From assembly GCF_003233655.1 (NCBI RefSeq), contig NZ_CP029835.1, positions 226,342-290,341 on the forward strand: a stretch of DNA of 64,000 nt, written 5' to 3'. Shown piece by piece: positions 7,503 through 15,795 of the stretch. Numbering within the stretch: the stretch's first letter is position 1; every line of letters starts with the position of its first letter. The notes beneath the pieces were generated by a model. The model was not told the DNA's origin. It saw only the letters and a list, made by a program, of their open reading frames with translations, and did not search any database. Both the position numbers and the translations under genes were made by a program. The DNA is from Azospirillum ramasamyi (lineage in GTDB: Bacteria > Pseudomonadota > Alphaproteobacteria > Azospirillales > Azospirillaceae).

Positions 7503-10500
7503 GTGCGCGACGTACTGATTGCGGACGCCAGCCTCGCGGATCTGGACCGGCTGCTCGACCGTTGCCGGCCTGACCTTCGGGTCGTCCGGGTGGCGGCCGA
7601 TGAGGATGGCGGGAAGGCCCTGGCCGATGCGCTCGCCGGGCGGCCCGCGGCCATCCATCTGCTGGCCCATGGCGAGCCGGGCGCGGTCCGCCTGGGCGCC
7701 TGTCCGCTCGACGTCGCGGCGCTGGAGGGGGCCGGGGAAGAGGCTGCGGAGGCGGATAGGCGTTCCTGGCCGCAGGCGCCGGACACGGAGATCCTGATTC
7801 ATGCCTGCGACGTCGGGGCCGATGGCGGCCGCTTCGCCGCAGCGCTCGCCCGGGCGACCGGCGCGCGTGTCGCCGCCGCCAGCCATCCGGTCGGCCATCC
7901 GTCGCTGGGCGCCTCCTGGGATCTCGACGTGACCACCGGGCCGGTCAGCGCCGCCCTGCCCTTCTCCGGCACCGGCGACTGGGTCCATCAACTGGCCTAC
8001 AGCGGCACCCCGTCGGCGGGCAACGACACGCTGGTCGGCGACAATGGCGGCAACGTCATCAATGGACTGGCCGGCAACGACAGCATTGTCGGCGGCACCG
8101 GCAACGACAGCCTGATCGGCGGGCTTGGCGACGACACGCTGGTCGGCGGCGGCAACAGCGGCGTGGCGGCCGGCGACACCATGAACGGCGGGCTGGGCGC
8201 CGACCATTATGTCGGCGGCGGCGGCTTCAACATCGTCACCTACGAGGACGCCACCACCGGCATCACGCTGGACCTGGGCAACGGCGCCAACAACACCGGC
8301 GAGGCGGCCGGCGACACCTTCGAGAACATCCAGCGCTGGATCGGCTCCGAATATGCCGACAGCATGACGGCGGGCGACACGGCGGTGTGGTTCTGGGGCC
8401 ATGGCGGCGACGACATCGAGCATGGCGGGGCCGGCAACGACACGCTGGAGGCCGGCGACGGCAACGACAGCGTCTTCGGCGGCGGCGGCAACGACCTGAT
8501 CTATGGCCGCGCCGACAATGACGAACTGCATGGCCAGGACGGCAACGACACGGTGGCCGGCGGCGGCGGCGCCGACCTGATCCATGGCGATGCCGGCAAC
8601 GACCTGCTGAAGGGCGACTGGGAACGCGACACCATCCATGGCGGCGACGGCGACGACACCATCCTGGCCGGCATCGTCACCGCCGGCAGCTATGCCCAGA
8701 CCCAGGCCGACACGATCTTCGGCGAGGCCGGCAACGACCGCTACATCGTCGTCAGCCAGTATGACGCCGGCACCGTCAGCTTCGACGGCGGCACCGGCAC
8801 CGACACGCTGGAGGTCCGGTCCGACAACCTGACCAGCTACAACGGCTACGACCTGGAATACTATACCGCCGTCGCCTCCCCGACGATCGATCTGACCGGT
8901 ATGACGCTGGCCAGTGTGGAGCGGCTGGAGCTGACCGGCAGCCAGGATCACACCGTGACGCTGACGGGCGCGCAGGCCGCCGGCTTCGAGGCCATCGTCG
9001 GCAGCGCGGCGACCGACACCCTGCGTATCGCCGGCAGCGCCGACCTGTCGGTGGTGGCCCTGTCGGGAATCGAGACCATCGCCGTCATCGGCAGCGGTGC
9101 CACCCTGAGGCTCGCGGCTTCGCAGTTGGCGGGGCTGGCGCTGACCGGCACCGCCGGGTCCGACGACCTGACGGTCGGAGCCGGAACCACCGTCACCGGC
9201 AACGGCGGCGACGACATCATCCGCATCGCCGCCGGGACCACCGGTGCCGTCACCGTCACCGATGCCGCCATCGGCGACCGTCTGGTGATGGAGGGCGCCG
9301 ACCTTGCCGGCATGCGGGTGGAAACCGCCGCCGGCTCCACCGTGCTGCGCGTCGGCGACGGGCTTGCCGTCACCCTGACCGGGAGCTTCGACGCCAGCCA
9401 GTTCCAGGCCGGCAACGGCGGCGTCACCATCGTTCAGGCCGCTTCGCCCCCTCCTCCTTCCCCGCCTGCTCCTCCCCCGCCGCCGACTCCAAGCCCAGAT
9501 TCCACCCCGATCCCCACCCCGGTTCCGCCGGCCGGCCCCTCCCCCCCTCCCCAGGCATCGTCCCCCGGCGGACTCCCGGCTGGTTTCAACGGGCTGGCCT
9601 ACATCGCCTCCTACCCGGACCTGATCGCCGCCTTCGGCACCAATGCCGAGGCCGGCACCCGGCACTACATCGAGTTCGGCCGGGCAGAAGGTCGCATTCC
9701 GAACTTCAACGGGCTGGCCTACATCGCCTCCTACCCGGACCTGATCGCCGCCTTCGGCGCCAATGCCGAGGCCGCCGCCCGGCACTACATCGAGTTCGGC
9801 CGGGCAGAGGGTCGCATCCCGAACTTCAACGGGCTGGCCTATATCGCCTCCCATCCGGACCTGATCGCCGCCTTCGGTACCAACGCCGACGCCGGCACCC
9901 GGCATTTCATCGAGAACGGCTATGCCGAGGGGCGGAGCGTCACCTTCGACGGCTACAATTATCTGGCGGCCAACCGCGACGTGGCGCTCGCCTTCGGTGC
10001 CGATCCCGATGCCGCCGCCCGGCACTACATCCAGAACGGCATTTCGGAAGGCCGGCCGGCCCAGGGCTTCGACGCGCTGCGCTACATCGCCAGCAACCCG
10101 GACCTGATCCAGGCCTTCGGCCCCGACGTCCAGGCGGCCGAGCTCCATTACATCCAGATCGGCTATGCCGAGGGCCGGTCGCTGACCGCCTTCGACCCCG
10201 CCGCCTATCTGGCGAGCAATCCCGATATCGCCGCGGAGTTCGGCACCAGCGACGCCGCGATCCTGCTTGCCTACATCAAGCGCAGCACCTCGACCGAGAC
10301 GGCGGCCATGCCGTCTGCCGCCATGCCGTTTGCCGCCATGGCGGGGGCGCCCATCGCCGTCACCATGCTGGCGGCCGAGATGACCGGATCGGAGGCGCTG
10401 GGGATCGGCAGCGGCTTCCACGACCCGGCATTCTCCGGCACCGCGCTCGGCATGCTGGCGGCGGGCGACGGCGGGCTGTCCGGCCGGGAGCGGATGGAGC

Positions 10501-10511
10501 TTCCCGCCTGA
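7503..10511 (+). CDS. DUF4347/RTX secreted surface protein with six YIA-NPDL repeats
   Basis: About 1002 residues starting at GTG 7503, which has AAGGAG 8 bases upstream. Residues 1-165 are a DUF4347 domain, recognised by IHLLAHGEPGAVRLG and ILIHACDVGADGGRF. Two blocks of RTX nonapeptides follow (about residues 168-245 and 298-430, for example GGTGNDSLIGG). A beta-rich region comes next (about 450-640), then a Pro/Ser-rich linker (about 648-690) of the kind PPPSPPAPPPPP. Residues about 695-930 are six ~40-residue repeats (FNGLAYIASYPDLIAAFG ... HYIEFGRAEGR). The last 70 residues are Ala/Met-rich without the usual RTX ending. There is no signal peptide, which fits type I export. A strong terminator follows. 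DUF4347 is common at the N-terminus of large secreted proteins; its role is unknown. Confidence 0.87.
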   Translation: MRDVLIADASLADLDRLLDRCRPDLRVVRVAADEDGGKALADALAGRPAAIHLLAHGEPGAVRLGACPLDVAALEGAGEEAAEADRRSWPQAPDTEILIHACDVGADGGRFAAALARATGARVAAASHPVGHPSLGASWDLDVTTGPVSAALPFSGTGDWVHQLAYSGTPSAGNDTLVGDNGGNVINGLAGNDSIVGGTGNDSLIGGLGDDTLVGGGNSGVAAGDTMNGGLGADHYVGGGGFNIVTYEDATTGITLDLGNGANNTGEAAGDTFENIQRWIGSEYADSMTAGDTAVWFWGHGGDDIEHGGAGNDTLEAGDGNDSVFGGGGNDLIYGRADNDELHGQDGNDTVAGGGGADLIHGDAGNDLLKGDWERDTIHGGDGDDTILAGIVTAGSYAQTQADTIFGEAGNDRYIVVSQYDAGTVSFDGGTGTDTLEVRSDNLTSYNGYDLEYYTAVASPTIDLTGMTLASVERLELTGSQDHTVTLTGAQAAGFEAIVGSAATDTLRIAGSADLSVVALSGIETIAVIGSGATLRLAASQLAGLALTGTAGSDDLTVGAGTTVTGNGGDDIIRIAAGTTGAVTVTDAAIGDRLVMEGADLAGMRVETAAGSTVLRVGDGLAVTLTGSFDASQFQAGNGGVTIVQAASPPPPSPPAPPPPPTPSPDSTPIPTPVPPAGPSPPPQASSPGGLPAGFNGLAYIASYPDLIAAFGTNAEAGTRHYIEFGRAEGRIPNFNGLAYIASYPDLIAAFGANAEAAARHYIEFGRAEGRIPNFNGLAYIASHPDLIAAFGTNADAGTRHFIENGYAEGRSVTFDGYNYLAANRDVALAFGADPDAAARHYIQNGISEGRPAQGFDALRYIASNPDLIQAFGPDVQAAELHYIQIGYAEGRSLTAFDPAAYLASNPDIAAEFGTSDAAILLAYIKRSTSTETAAMPSAAMPFAAMAGAPIAVTMLAAEMTGSEALGIGSGFHDPAFSGTALGMLAAGDGGLSGRERMELPA
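9585..10290 (+). repeat. Six tandem ~120-bp coding repeats (YIA-NPDL units)
   Basis: Units begin at 9585, 9705, 9825, 9945, 10068 and 10191. The first two are nearly identical in DNA (about six differences in 120 bases by my reading), which suggests recent duplication or gene conversion. Later units drift. The last unit is incomplete at its end (AYIKRS instead of HY ... EGR). Confidence 0.87.
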
Positions 10512-10551
10512 ACGGCGCCGAGATTCGGGGAAGGGCCTGATGAAAGGATGG

Positions 10552-10580
10552 CGGCGCCGGGGCTTCCCCGGCGCCGTTTT
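10552..10580. terminator. Rho-independent terminator between convergent genes
   Basis: An exact 11-bp stem (CGGCGCCGGGG at 10552-10562 with CCCCGGCGCCG at 10566-10576) closes a 3-base loop and is followed by TTTT on the plus strand. It lies 40 bases after the DUF4347 gene stop and 17 bases beyond the end of the minus-strand AMIN-like gene. It ends the plus-strand transcript and may also serve the minus one, which lacks a matching T-run. Confidence 0.85.
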
Positions 10581-10596
10581 CCGTCGGTGCGGACCG

Positions 10597-11553
10597 TCAG
10601 CGGCCGGCGGTGGTCCGGGCGCGCTCGGCCTTCGCCATGGAGGGCAGCGCCACGTCGATCACCAGCCGGTGGCCGCGGTCCTTGTCCGGGGCCAAGGTGG
10701 AGACGGCGAGCAGGCGCACCGCCCCGCCCTTGGCGGCGTCCTCGCCCGCGCCATCCTCGTCGCTGAACAACAGGCGGGTGCCGCCGCCGTCCCGCTCGGC
10801 CCGGTAGCCGAGCGCCGTCGCCGGCAGGCGGCCGGACGGGGCGGCCTGCCACAACGTGCCGGGCAGACTCACCTCCAGCCGGCCGTCGGGGCGCGGCACC
10901 GGGGTCTCGTAACGCGGGTCCTGATCGAGGTCGAGCACGACGCGCACCCCGTCGCCGCCGTTGGCGGTGCGGATCCGCTCCACATGACGCCGGGAGTCCG
11001 GGCGTTGAGCTTCGGGGCGCGCCGCGGGCTGGAAGCCGACCGGCTGGGCGGGGGCGTCCGGGACCGGCTTGACGCCGGGCCGCAGGACCTCCACCGCGGG
11101 TTCCGGGCGGACGGGCGCGGCGGCGGCGGCGGGGTCGGGCTTCACCGCCGGAACCGGAGCGGCCGGAATTGGAGCAGCCGGAATTGGGGACGCGGCGGGC
11201 TGCGAGGCGGCGGGTTGGATGGCGGCTTTCGCAGGGAGGACCGCCTTGGCCGGCTCCTTGTCCTGCTCGACGAAGCCGCCGGTGCGGCCTTCGGCGCGGC
11301 CATGCTGGACGTAGTGGGCGTAGCCGCTGGAGGCCTGTCCGCTGCGGATGGCGGCGGCGACGTCGGGATTGGCGGCCAGATAGCCCCGTTCGCGCCAGCC
11401 GGTCGGCGGCGCCAGGGCGCTGTCGATCTGCGTGGTGCGGCGCAGGCCGGACATCAGCGACCCGTGCAGGCCCAGTCCTTCCACCGCCAGCGACAGCCAC
11501 ATGGGCGTCAGCAGCAGAAGCAGAAGGCGCAGCAGCTGGGAGATCGGCGACAA
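10597..11553 (-). CDS. Membrane-anchored AMIN-like protein carrying one YLA-NPDV repeat
   Basis: About 318 residues if translation starts at TTG 11553; the ATG at 11502 is an alternative and neither has a clear ribosome site. The N-terminus is a hydrophobic leucine-rich segment (LLRLLLLLLTPMWLSL) that could be a signal anchor or signal peptide. One repeat unit follows (RGYLAANPDVAAAI ... YAHYVQHGRAEGR), the same motif found in tandem in three nearby secreted proteins. Then comes a long Pro/Ala-rich linker with PIPAAPIPAAPVPA. The C-terminal ~115 residues (VERIRTANGGDGVRVVLDLD ... HRLVIDVALP) look like an AMIN domain, a periplasmic module that binds cell wall or outer-membrane partners. It is transcribed divergently from the type I ABC transporter gene. 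A role at the secretion apparatus is an inference. Confidence 0.72.
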   Translation of the reverse strand: MSPISQLLRLLLLLLTPMWLSLAVEGLGLHGSLMSGLRRTTQIDSALAPPTGWRERGYLAANPDVAAAIRSGQASSGYAHYVQHGRAEGRTGGFVEQDKEPAKAVLPAKAAIQPAASQPAASPIPAAPIPAAPVPAVKPDPAAAAAPVRPEPAVEVLRPGVKPVPDAPAQPVGFQPAARPEAQRPDSRRHVERIRTANGGDGVRVVLDLDQDPRYETPVPRPDGRLEVSLPGTLWQAAPSGRLPATALGYRAERDGGGTRLLFSDEDGAGEDAAKGGAVRLLAVSTLAPDKDRGHRLVIDVALPSMAKAERARTTAGR

Positions 11554-11815
11554 GGCGGGGCGCGTCCGGCACAGGGGAAACGGCGCCGGTCCCGTCGGCC
11601 CGGCGTTCCCCGCATGCCTACTCCCAAGCGCGCCGTCCGGTCCAGGAAAAGCCGCCGGCCGCCGGTGGGTGCTTTTTCGGCTAGCACCCCCTTTGCCCGC
11701 CAACGATGCGGGGTACCCCATCGTTCGGGTGGCCGCCCGTCGGCGCAATGCACACCTTGGATTGGCCGTAGCCGTTCGGCGCCACCTCTTAGAGTTTCGG
11801 AATCGGGAAGCCTTC

Positions 11816-14146
11816 ATGGAACAGATGCGAGACGGATCGCCGGCCGATCCGGCGCGGGACCCCTCCTCCCCCCTCTCCTCCAAAGGGCAGCCTCAGGCCG
11901 AGGGTTCCCAGCCCGGCCCCGATCAAGGAACCAACCCCGGCCCCAACCCCGGCCCCGGTCCCAACCCCGGTCCAAGGCCCGGCCCGCCTCTCGATCCCGG
12001 CATCGCCGGGCTGGTCTCGGCCTTGCGCATGCTGGGCATCCCGGCCGATTACGACAGCGTGCGCCATGCCTGCGGCGGCGAATCCCCCGACCTGACCGGC
12101 CTGGTCCGCCAGGCCCACCGGCTGGGCGCCAAGGCCCGCGTGGTGAAGACCAAATGGGAGCGGCTGGAGCGCACGCCTCTGCCCGCCCTGGTCCCCGGCC
12201 CCGACGGAGGCTTCCTGGTGCTGGCCAAGGCCGGCAACGGCCGCGTGCTGGTGCATGACGCCGCGACCAACCAGACCCGCATCCTCGACCGCGAGGGGTT
12301 CGAGCCCTTGTGGAGCGGCCGGCTTCTGTGCCTGGGGCGCAAGGGCACGATGGGCATGGGCCAGCCGCGCTTCGACGCCCGCTGGTTCGGCGCGGTCGCC
12401 TGGAAATACCGCGGCATCCTGGGCGAGGTGCTGCTCGCCTCCTTCTTCATCCAGCTGTTCGCGCTGGTGACGCCGCTGTTCTTCCAGGTGGTGGTCGACA
12501 AGGTGGTGGTCCACCGCAGCCTGGGCACGCTGGACGTGCTGATGGTCGGCATGCTGGCCGTCATCCTGTTCGAGGCGATTCTGGGCGGCCTGCGCACCTA
12601 CACCTTCGCCCACACCGCCAACCGGCTGGACGTGGAGCTGGGGGCCAAGCTGTACCAGCGGCTGCTGTCGCTCCCCATGGGCTATTTCGCGGCGCGCCGG
12701 GTCGGCGACAGCGTCACCCGCGTGCGCGAGCTGGAGACGATCCGCAACTTCATGACCAGCTCCACCATCACGCTGGTGCTGGATCTGCTGTTCACCGTGG
12801 TCTTCCTCGGCGTGATGCTGCTGTACAGCCCGATGCTGACGGCGATCGTCGCCGCCTCCTTCCCCATCTACGTCCTGATCAGCCTGGTGGCGACGCCGAT
12901 CCTGCGCCGGCGGCTGGACGAGAAATTCGCCCGCGGCGCCGAGAACCACAGCTTCCTGGTCGAGACGGTGTCGAGCATCGAGACGGTCAAGGCCATGGCG
13001 GTCGAGCCGCGCATGCAGCGCCGCTGGGAGGACCAGCTGTCGGGCTATGTCCGCGCCGGATTCCGCGCCGGCAACCTGAACAACGTCGTCAGCCAGTCGG
13101 TGCAGTTCGTCTCCAAGCTCTCGACCATGCTGGTGCTGTGGCTGGGGGCGAAGCTGGTGATCGAAGGCAGCCTGACGGTGGGCGAGCTGGTGGCCTTCAA
13201 CATGTTCGCCGGCCGCGTCGTCCAGCCGGTGCTGCGCATCGCCCAGCTCTGGCAGGATTTCCAGCAGGTGCGGCTGTCGATGCACCGCATCGGCGACATC
13301 CTGAACACCTCGCCCGAACCGCTGCAGAGCCCCGGCCGCGCCGCCATGCCGGCGATCAGGGGCGACCTGACCTTCGACCACGTCACCTTCCGCTACCGCC
13401 ATGACGGGCCGGAGACGCTGAGCGACGTGTCGCTGCATGTCCCGGCGGGTCAGGTGGTCGGCATCGTCGGCACGTCGGGCTCGGGCAAGAGCACGCTGGC
13501 CAAGCTGCTGCAACGCTTCCACGTGCCGGAGCGGGGACGGGTGATGGTGGACGGCACCGACCTGTCGACCGCCGACGCGGTGTGGCTGCGCCGGCAGATC
13601 GGCGTGGTGCTGCAGGACAACGTTTTGTTCTCCGGCACCATCCGCGAGAACATCGCGCTGACCGACCCGACCATGGAGATGGGGCGGGTTGTCGCCGCGG
13701 CGAAGCTGGCCGGCGCCCACGACTTCATCGTCGAGCTGCCCGACGGCTACGACACCGTGGTGGGGGAGCGCGGCGCCAGCCTGTCGGGCGGGCAGCGGCA
13801 GCGCATCGCCATCGCCCGCGCGCTGGTCACCAACCCGCGCATCCTGATCTTCGACGAGGCGACCTCGGCGCTGGACCATGAGTCCGAGCGGATCATCCAG
13901 GCCAACATGCGCCGCATCTGCGCCGGCCGCACCGTGCTGATCATCGCCCACCGCCTGTCCACCGTCGCCATCGCCGACCGCATCGTCACCATCGAGCGCG
14001 GCCGCATCGTCGAGGACGGCGCCCCCGACGAGCTTCTGCGCCGCGGCGGCCGTTACGCGACGATGTTCCGCGGCCAGATGGGACAGCTGCCGGGCGCGGG
14101 CGCCCCGTCCCCGGACGGGCTGATCGAACAACGGGTCGCGGGCTGA
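11816..14146 (+). CDS. Type I secretion ABC transporter/permease with inactive C39-like domain (HlyB type)
   Basis: About 776 residues from ATG 11816, with GGGAAG 5 bases upstream. A disordered Pro/Gly/Asn-rich tail (about residues 30-60) comes first, then a C39-like domain (about 62-180) that lacks the catalytic Cys at its start (IAGLVSALRMLGIP in place of DCG-x-AC), as in HlyB-type transporters that recognise but do not cut RTX substrates. A six-span exporter membrane domain follows (about 205-500). The nucleotide-binding domain has Walker A GTSGSGKST (~550), signature LSGGQRQR (~655), Walker B ILIFDEATSALD (~677) and the H-loop IIAHRLST (~710). It pairs with the adaptor gene 14 bases downstream. 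The outer-membrane TolC partner is not in this window. Confidence 0.93.
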   Translation: MEQMRDGSPADPARDPSSPLSSKGQPQAEGSQPGPDQGTNPGPNPGPGPNPGPRPGPPLDPGIAGLVSALRMLGIPADYDSVRHACGGESPDLTGLVRQAHRLGAKARVVKTKWERLERTPLPALVPGPDGGFLVLAKAGNGRVLVHDAATNQTRILDREGFEPLWSGRLLCLGRKGTMGMGQPRFDARWFGAVAWKYRGILGEVLLASFFIQLFALVTPLFFQVVVDKVVVHRSLGTLDVLMVGMLAVILFEAILGGLRTYTFAHTANRLDVELGAKLYQRLLSLPMGYFAARRVGDSVTRVRELETIRNFMTSSTITLVLDLLFTVVFLGVMLLYSPMLTAIVAASFPIYVLISLVATPILRRRLDEKFARGAENHSFLVETVSSIETVKAMAVEPRMQRRWEDQLSGYVRAGFRAGNLNNVVSQSVQFVSKLSTMLVLWLGAKLVIEGSLTVGELVAFNMFAGRVVQPVLRIAQLWQDFQQVRLSMHRIGDILNTSPEPLQSPGRAAMPAIRGDLTFDHVTFRYRHDGPETLSDVSLHVPAGQVVGIVGTSGSGKSTLAKLLQRFHVPERGRVMVDGTDLSTADAVWLRRQIGVVLQDNVLFSGTIRENIALTDPTMEMGRVVAAAKLAGAHDFIVELPDGYDTVVGERGASLSGGQRQRIAIARALVTNPRILIFDEATSALDHESERIIQANMRRICAGRTVLIIAHRLSTVAIADRIVTIERGRIVEDGAPDELLRRGGRYATMFRGQMGQLPGAGAPSPDGLIEQRVAG

Positions 14147-14160
14147 GGGGGAGGAGCGCC

Positions 14161-15720
14161 ATGAGCAAGACGAACGCCGCGGTGAAGACCACCCCCGCCA
14201 TTCCCGATTCCAATCCCAATGGGCCCAATCCCGATGGCCCCAACCCCAACGGCGCCAATCCCGCCGCCCCTGCCGCCCCCGCCGGGGTGAGGCCGCCCGC
14301 CAACGCGCCGGGCACCCCCGGCGAGCCGCGCCCGCCGACCCGGCCGCAAAAGCGGCGGCGCGACGAGATGGATTTCCTGCCCGACGCGCTGGAGATCCTG
14401 GAACGGCCGCCCTCCCCCACCGCGCGGACCTTCACCGCCGTCATCATGCTGGCCTTCACCGCGGCCTGCGCCTGGGCGTGGTTCGGCCATGTCGACGTGG
14501 TGGCGGTGGCGCAGGGCCGGGTGGTGCCGAGCGACCGGACCAAGACCGTGCAGCCGATGCAGACCGGCGTCGTCCGCGCCATCCAGGTGCAGGACGGCCA
14601 GCTGGTCAAGGCCGGGCAGACGCTGATCGAACTGGACCCGACCGGGGCGGCGGCCGACCGCGACCGCATCCGCTCCGACCTGTCGGCGGCAAGGGCCGAG
14701 GTGGCGCGGCTGCGGGCGGCGCTGGAGGTGGTGAACGGCAACCCCGGCGCCGTGTTCGCCGCTCCCGCCGGGCTGTCGCCCGATCTGGCGCGGATGCAGA
14801 GCCAGCTTCTCGACAGCCAGATCGCCGAGCAGCGCGCCAAGCTGGCCGCGATCGACCGCGAGAAGGCCCGGCGCGAGGCCGACCGCGCTACCGTGGTGCA
14901 GACCATCGCCAAGCTGAACGCCACCCTGCCGCTGATCCGCGAACGGGCCGAGGCGCTGTTCGACCTGTCGTCGCGCGGCACCTCGTCCCGCTTCCAGTAT
15001 CTCCAGATCCAGCAGGATCTGGTCGGGCAGGAGCAGGAGCTTCTGGTCCAGAAGATCAAGCTGACGGAGGCCGACGCCTCCATCGCCGCCATCGCCGAGC
15101 AGCGCCGCCAGACCGAGGCGGAGTTCCGCCGCCAGCTCTACACCGGCCTGGCCGAGGCCGAGCGCAAGGCCGCCTCGCTGGAGCAGGAACTGGCCAAGGC
15201 CGACCAGCAGGTCGAGCTTCTGCGGCTGACCGCCCCGGTGGACGGCTATGTCCAGCAGCTGGCGGTGCATACGGTGGGCGGCGTGGTGACCACCGCCCAG
15301 CCGCTGATGGTCATCGTGCCGGAGGACAGCCGGCTGGAGGTCGAGGCCTTCATCCCCAACAAGGACATCGGCTTCGTCCAGACCGGCCAGGTGGCGGAGG
15401 TGAAGGTGGAGGCCTTCTCCTTCACCAAATACGGCCTGATCCCCGGCCGCGTCGCCTCGCTGTCCAGCGACGCCGTGCAACAGCAGCAGCAGGCCGACAG
15501 GGGAGCGGACAGGAGCGGCGCCAAGGCGCCGGAGGCGGGATCGGTCTATGCCGCCCGCATCACGCTGGACCGCGACACGCTGGAGGTGGACGGCAAGGAG
15601 ACGCGGCTGCAGCCGGGCATGACCGTGACCGCCGAGGTCAAGACCGGCCGCCGCCGCATCGCCGACTACCTGCTCTCCCCCCTCTCGCGCAGTGCCCAGG
15701 AAGCCATGCAGGAGCGGTGA
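14161..15720 (+). CDS. HlyD-family type I secretion periplasmic adaptor
   Basis: A 519-residue membrane fusion protein that links the inner-membrane ABC transporter to a TolC-type channel. An Asn/Pro/Gly-rich cytoplasmic tail (about residues 15-60, for example NPNGPNPDGPNPNG) precedes a single membrane span (about 92-115, VIMLAFTAACAWAWFG). VQPMQTGVVRAIQVQDGQLVKAGQ marks the first half of the lipoyl-like domain. A long alpha-helical hairpin follows (about 170-350, rich in Glu, Ala and Arg heptads), then RLTAPVDGYVQQLAVHTVGG and the C-terminal beta domain ending in LQPGMTVTAEVKTGRRR, the usual family ending. A strong GGGGAGGAG site precedes the ATG. It forms an operon with the ABC transporter gene, 14 bases apart. 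Confidence 0.93.
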   Translation: MSKTNAAVKTTPAIPDSNPNGPNPDGPNPNGANPAAPAAPAGVRPPANAPGTPGEPRPPTRPQKRRRDEMDFLPDALEILERPPSPTARTFTAVIMLAFTAACAWAWFGHVDVVAVAQGRVVPSDRTKTVQPMQTGVVRAIQVQDGQLVKAGQTLIELDPTGAAADRDRIRSDLSAARAEVARLRAALEVVNGNPGAVFAAPAGLSPDLARMQSQLLDSQIAEQRAKLAAIDREKARREADRATVVQTIAKLNATLPLIRERAEALFDLSSRGTSSRFQYLQIQQDLVGQEQELLVQKIKLTEADASIAAIAEQRRQTEAEFRRQLYTGLAEAERKAASLEQELAKADQQVELLRLTAPVDGYVQQLAVHTVGGVVTTAQPLMVIVPEDSRLEVEAFIPNKDIGFVQTGQVAEVKVEAFSFTKYGLIPGRVASLSSDAVQQQQQADRGADRSGAKAPEAGSVYAARITLDRDTLEVDGKETRLQPGMTVTAEVKTGRRRIADYLLSPLSRSAQEAMQER

Positions 15721-15731
15721 TCTTCTCCTCC

Positions 15732-15758
15732 CCCTCCCCCGCGGGGAGCGGGGGAGGG
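15732..15758. terminator. GC-rich hairpin between convergent genes
   Basis: CCCTCCCCCGC (15732-15742) and GCGGGGGAGGG (15748-15758) form an exact 11-bp stem with a 5-base loop, 12 bases past the adaptor stop and before the end of the convergent protease gene. No clear T-run follows on either strand, so termination is likely but not certain. Confidence 0.55.
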
Positions 15759-15795
15759 TCGGGGTGGGCAAATCCCCGCTCCCCTTCCGGTCCCG

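Noticed and set aside
7413..10421. Minus-strand open frame of about 1000 codons opposite the DUF4347 gene
   Set aside because: Antisense of repeats and RTX nonapeptides; its composition follows the sense codons and no family features appear.
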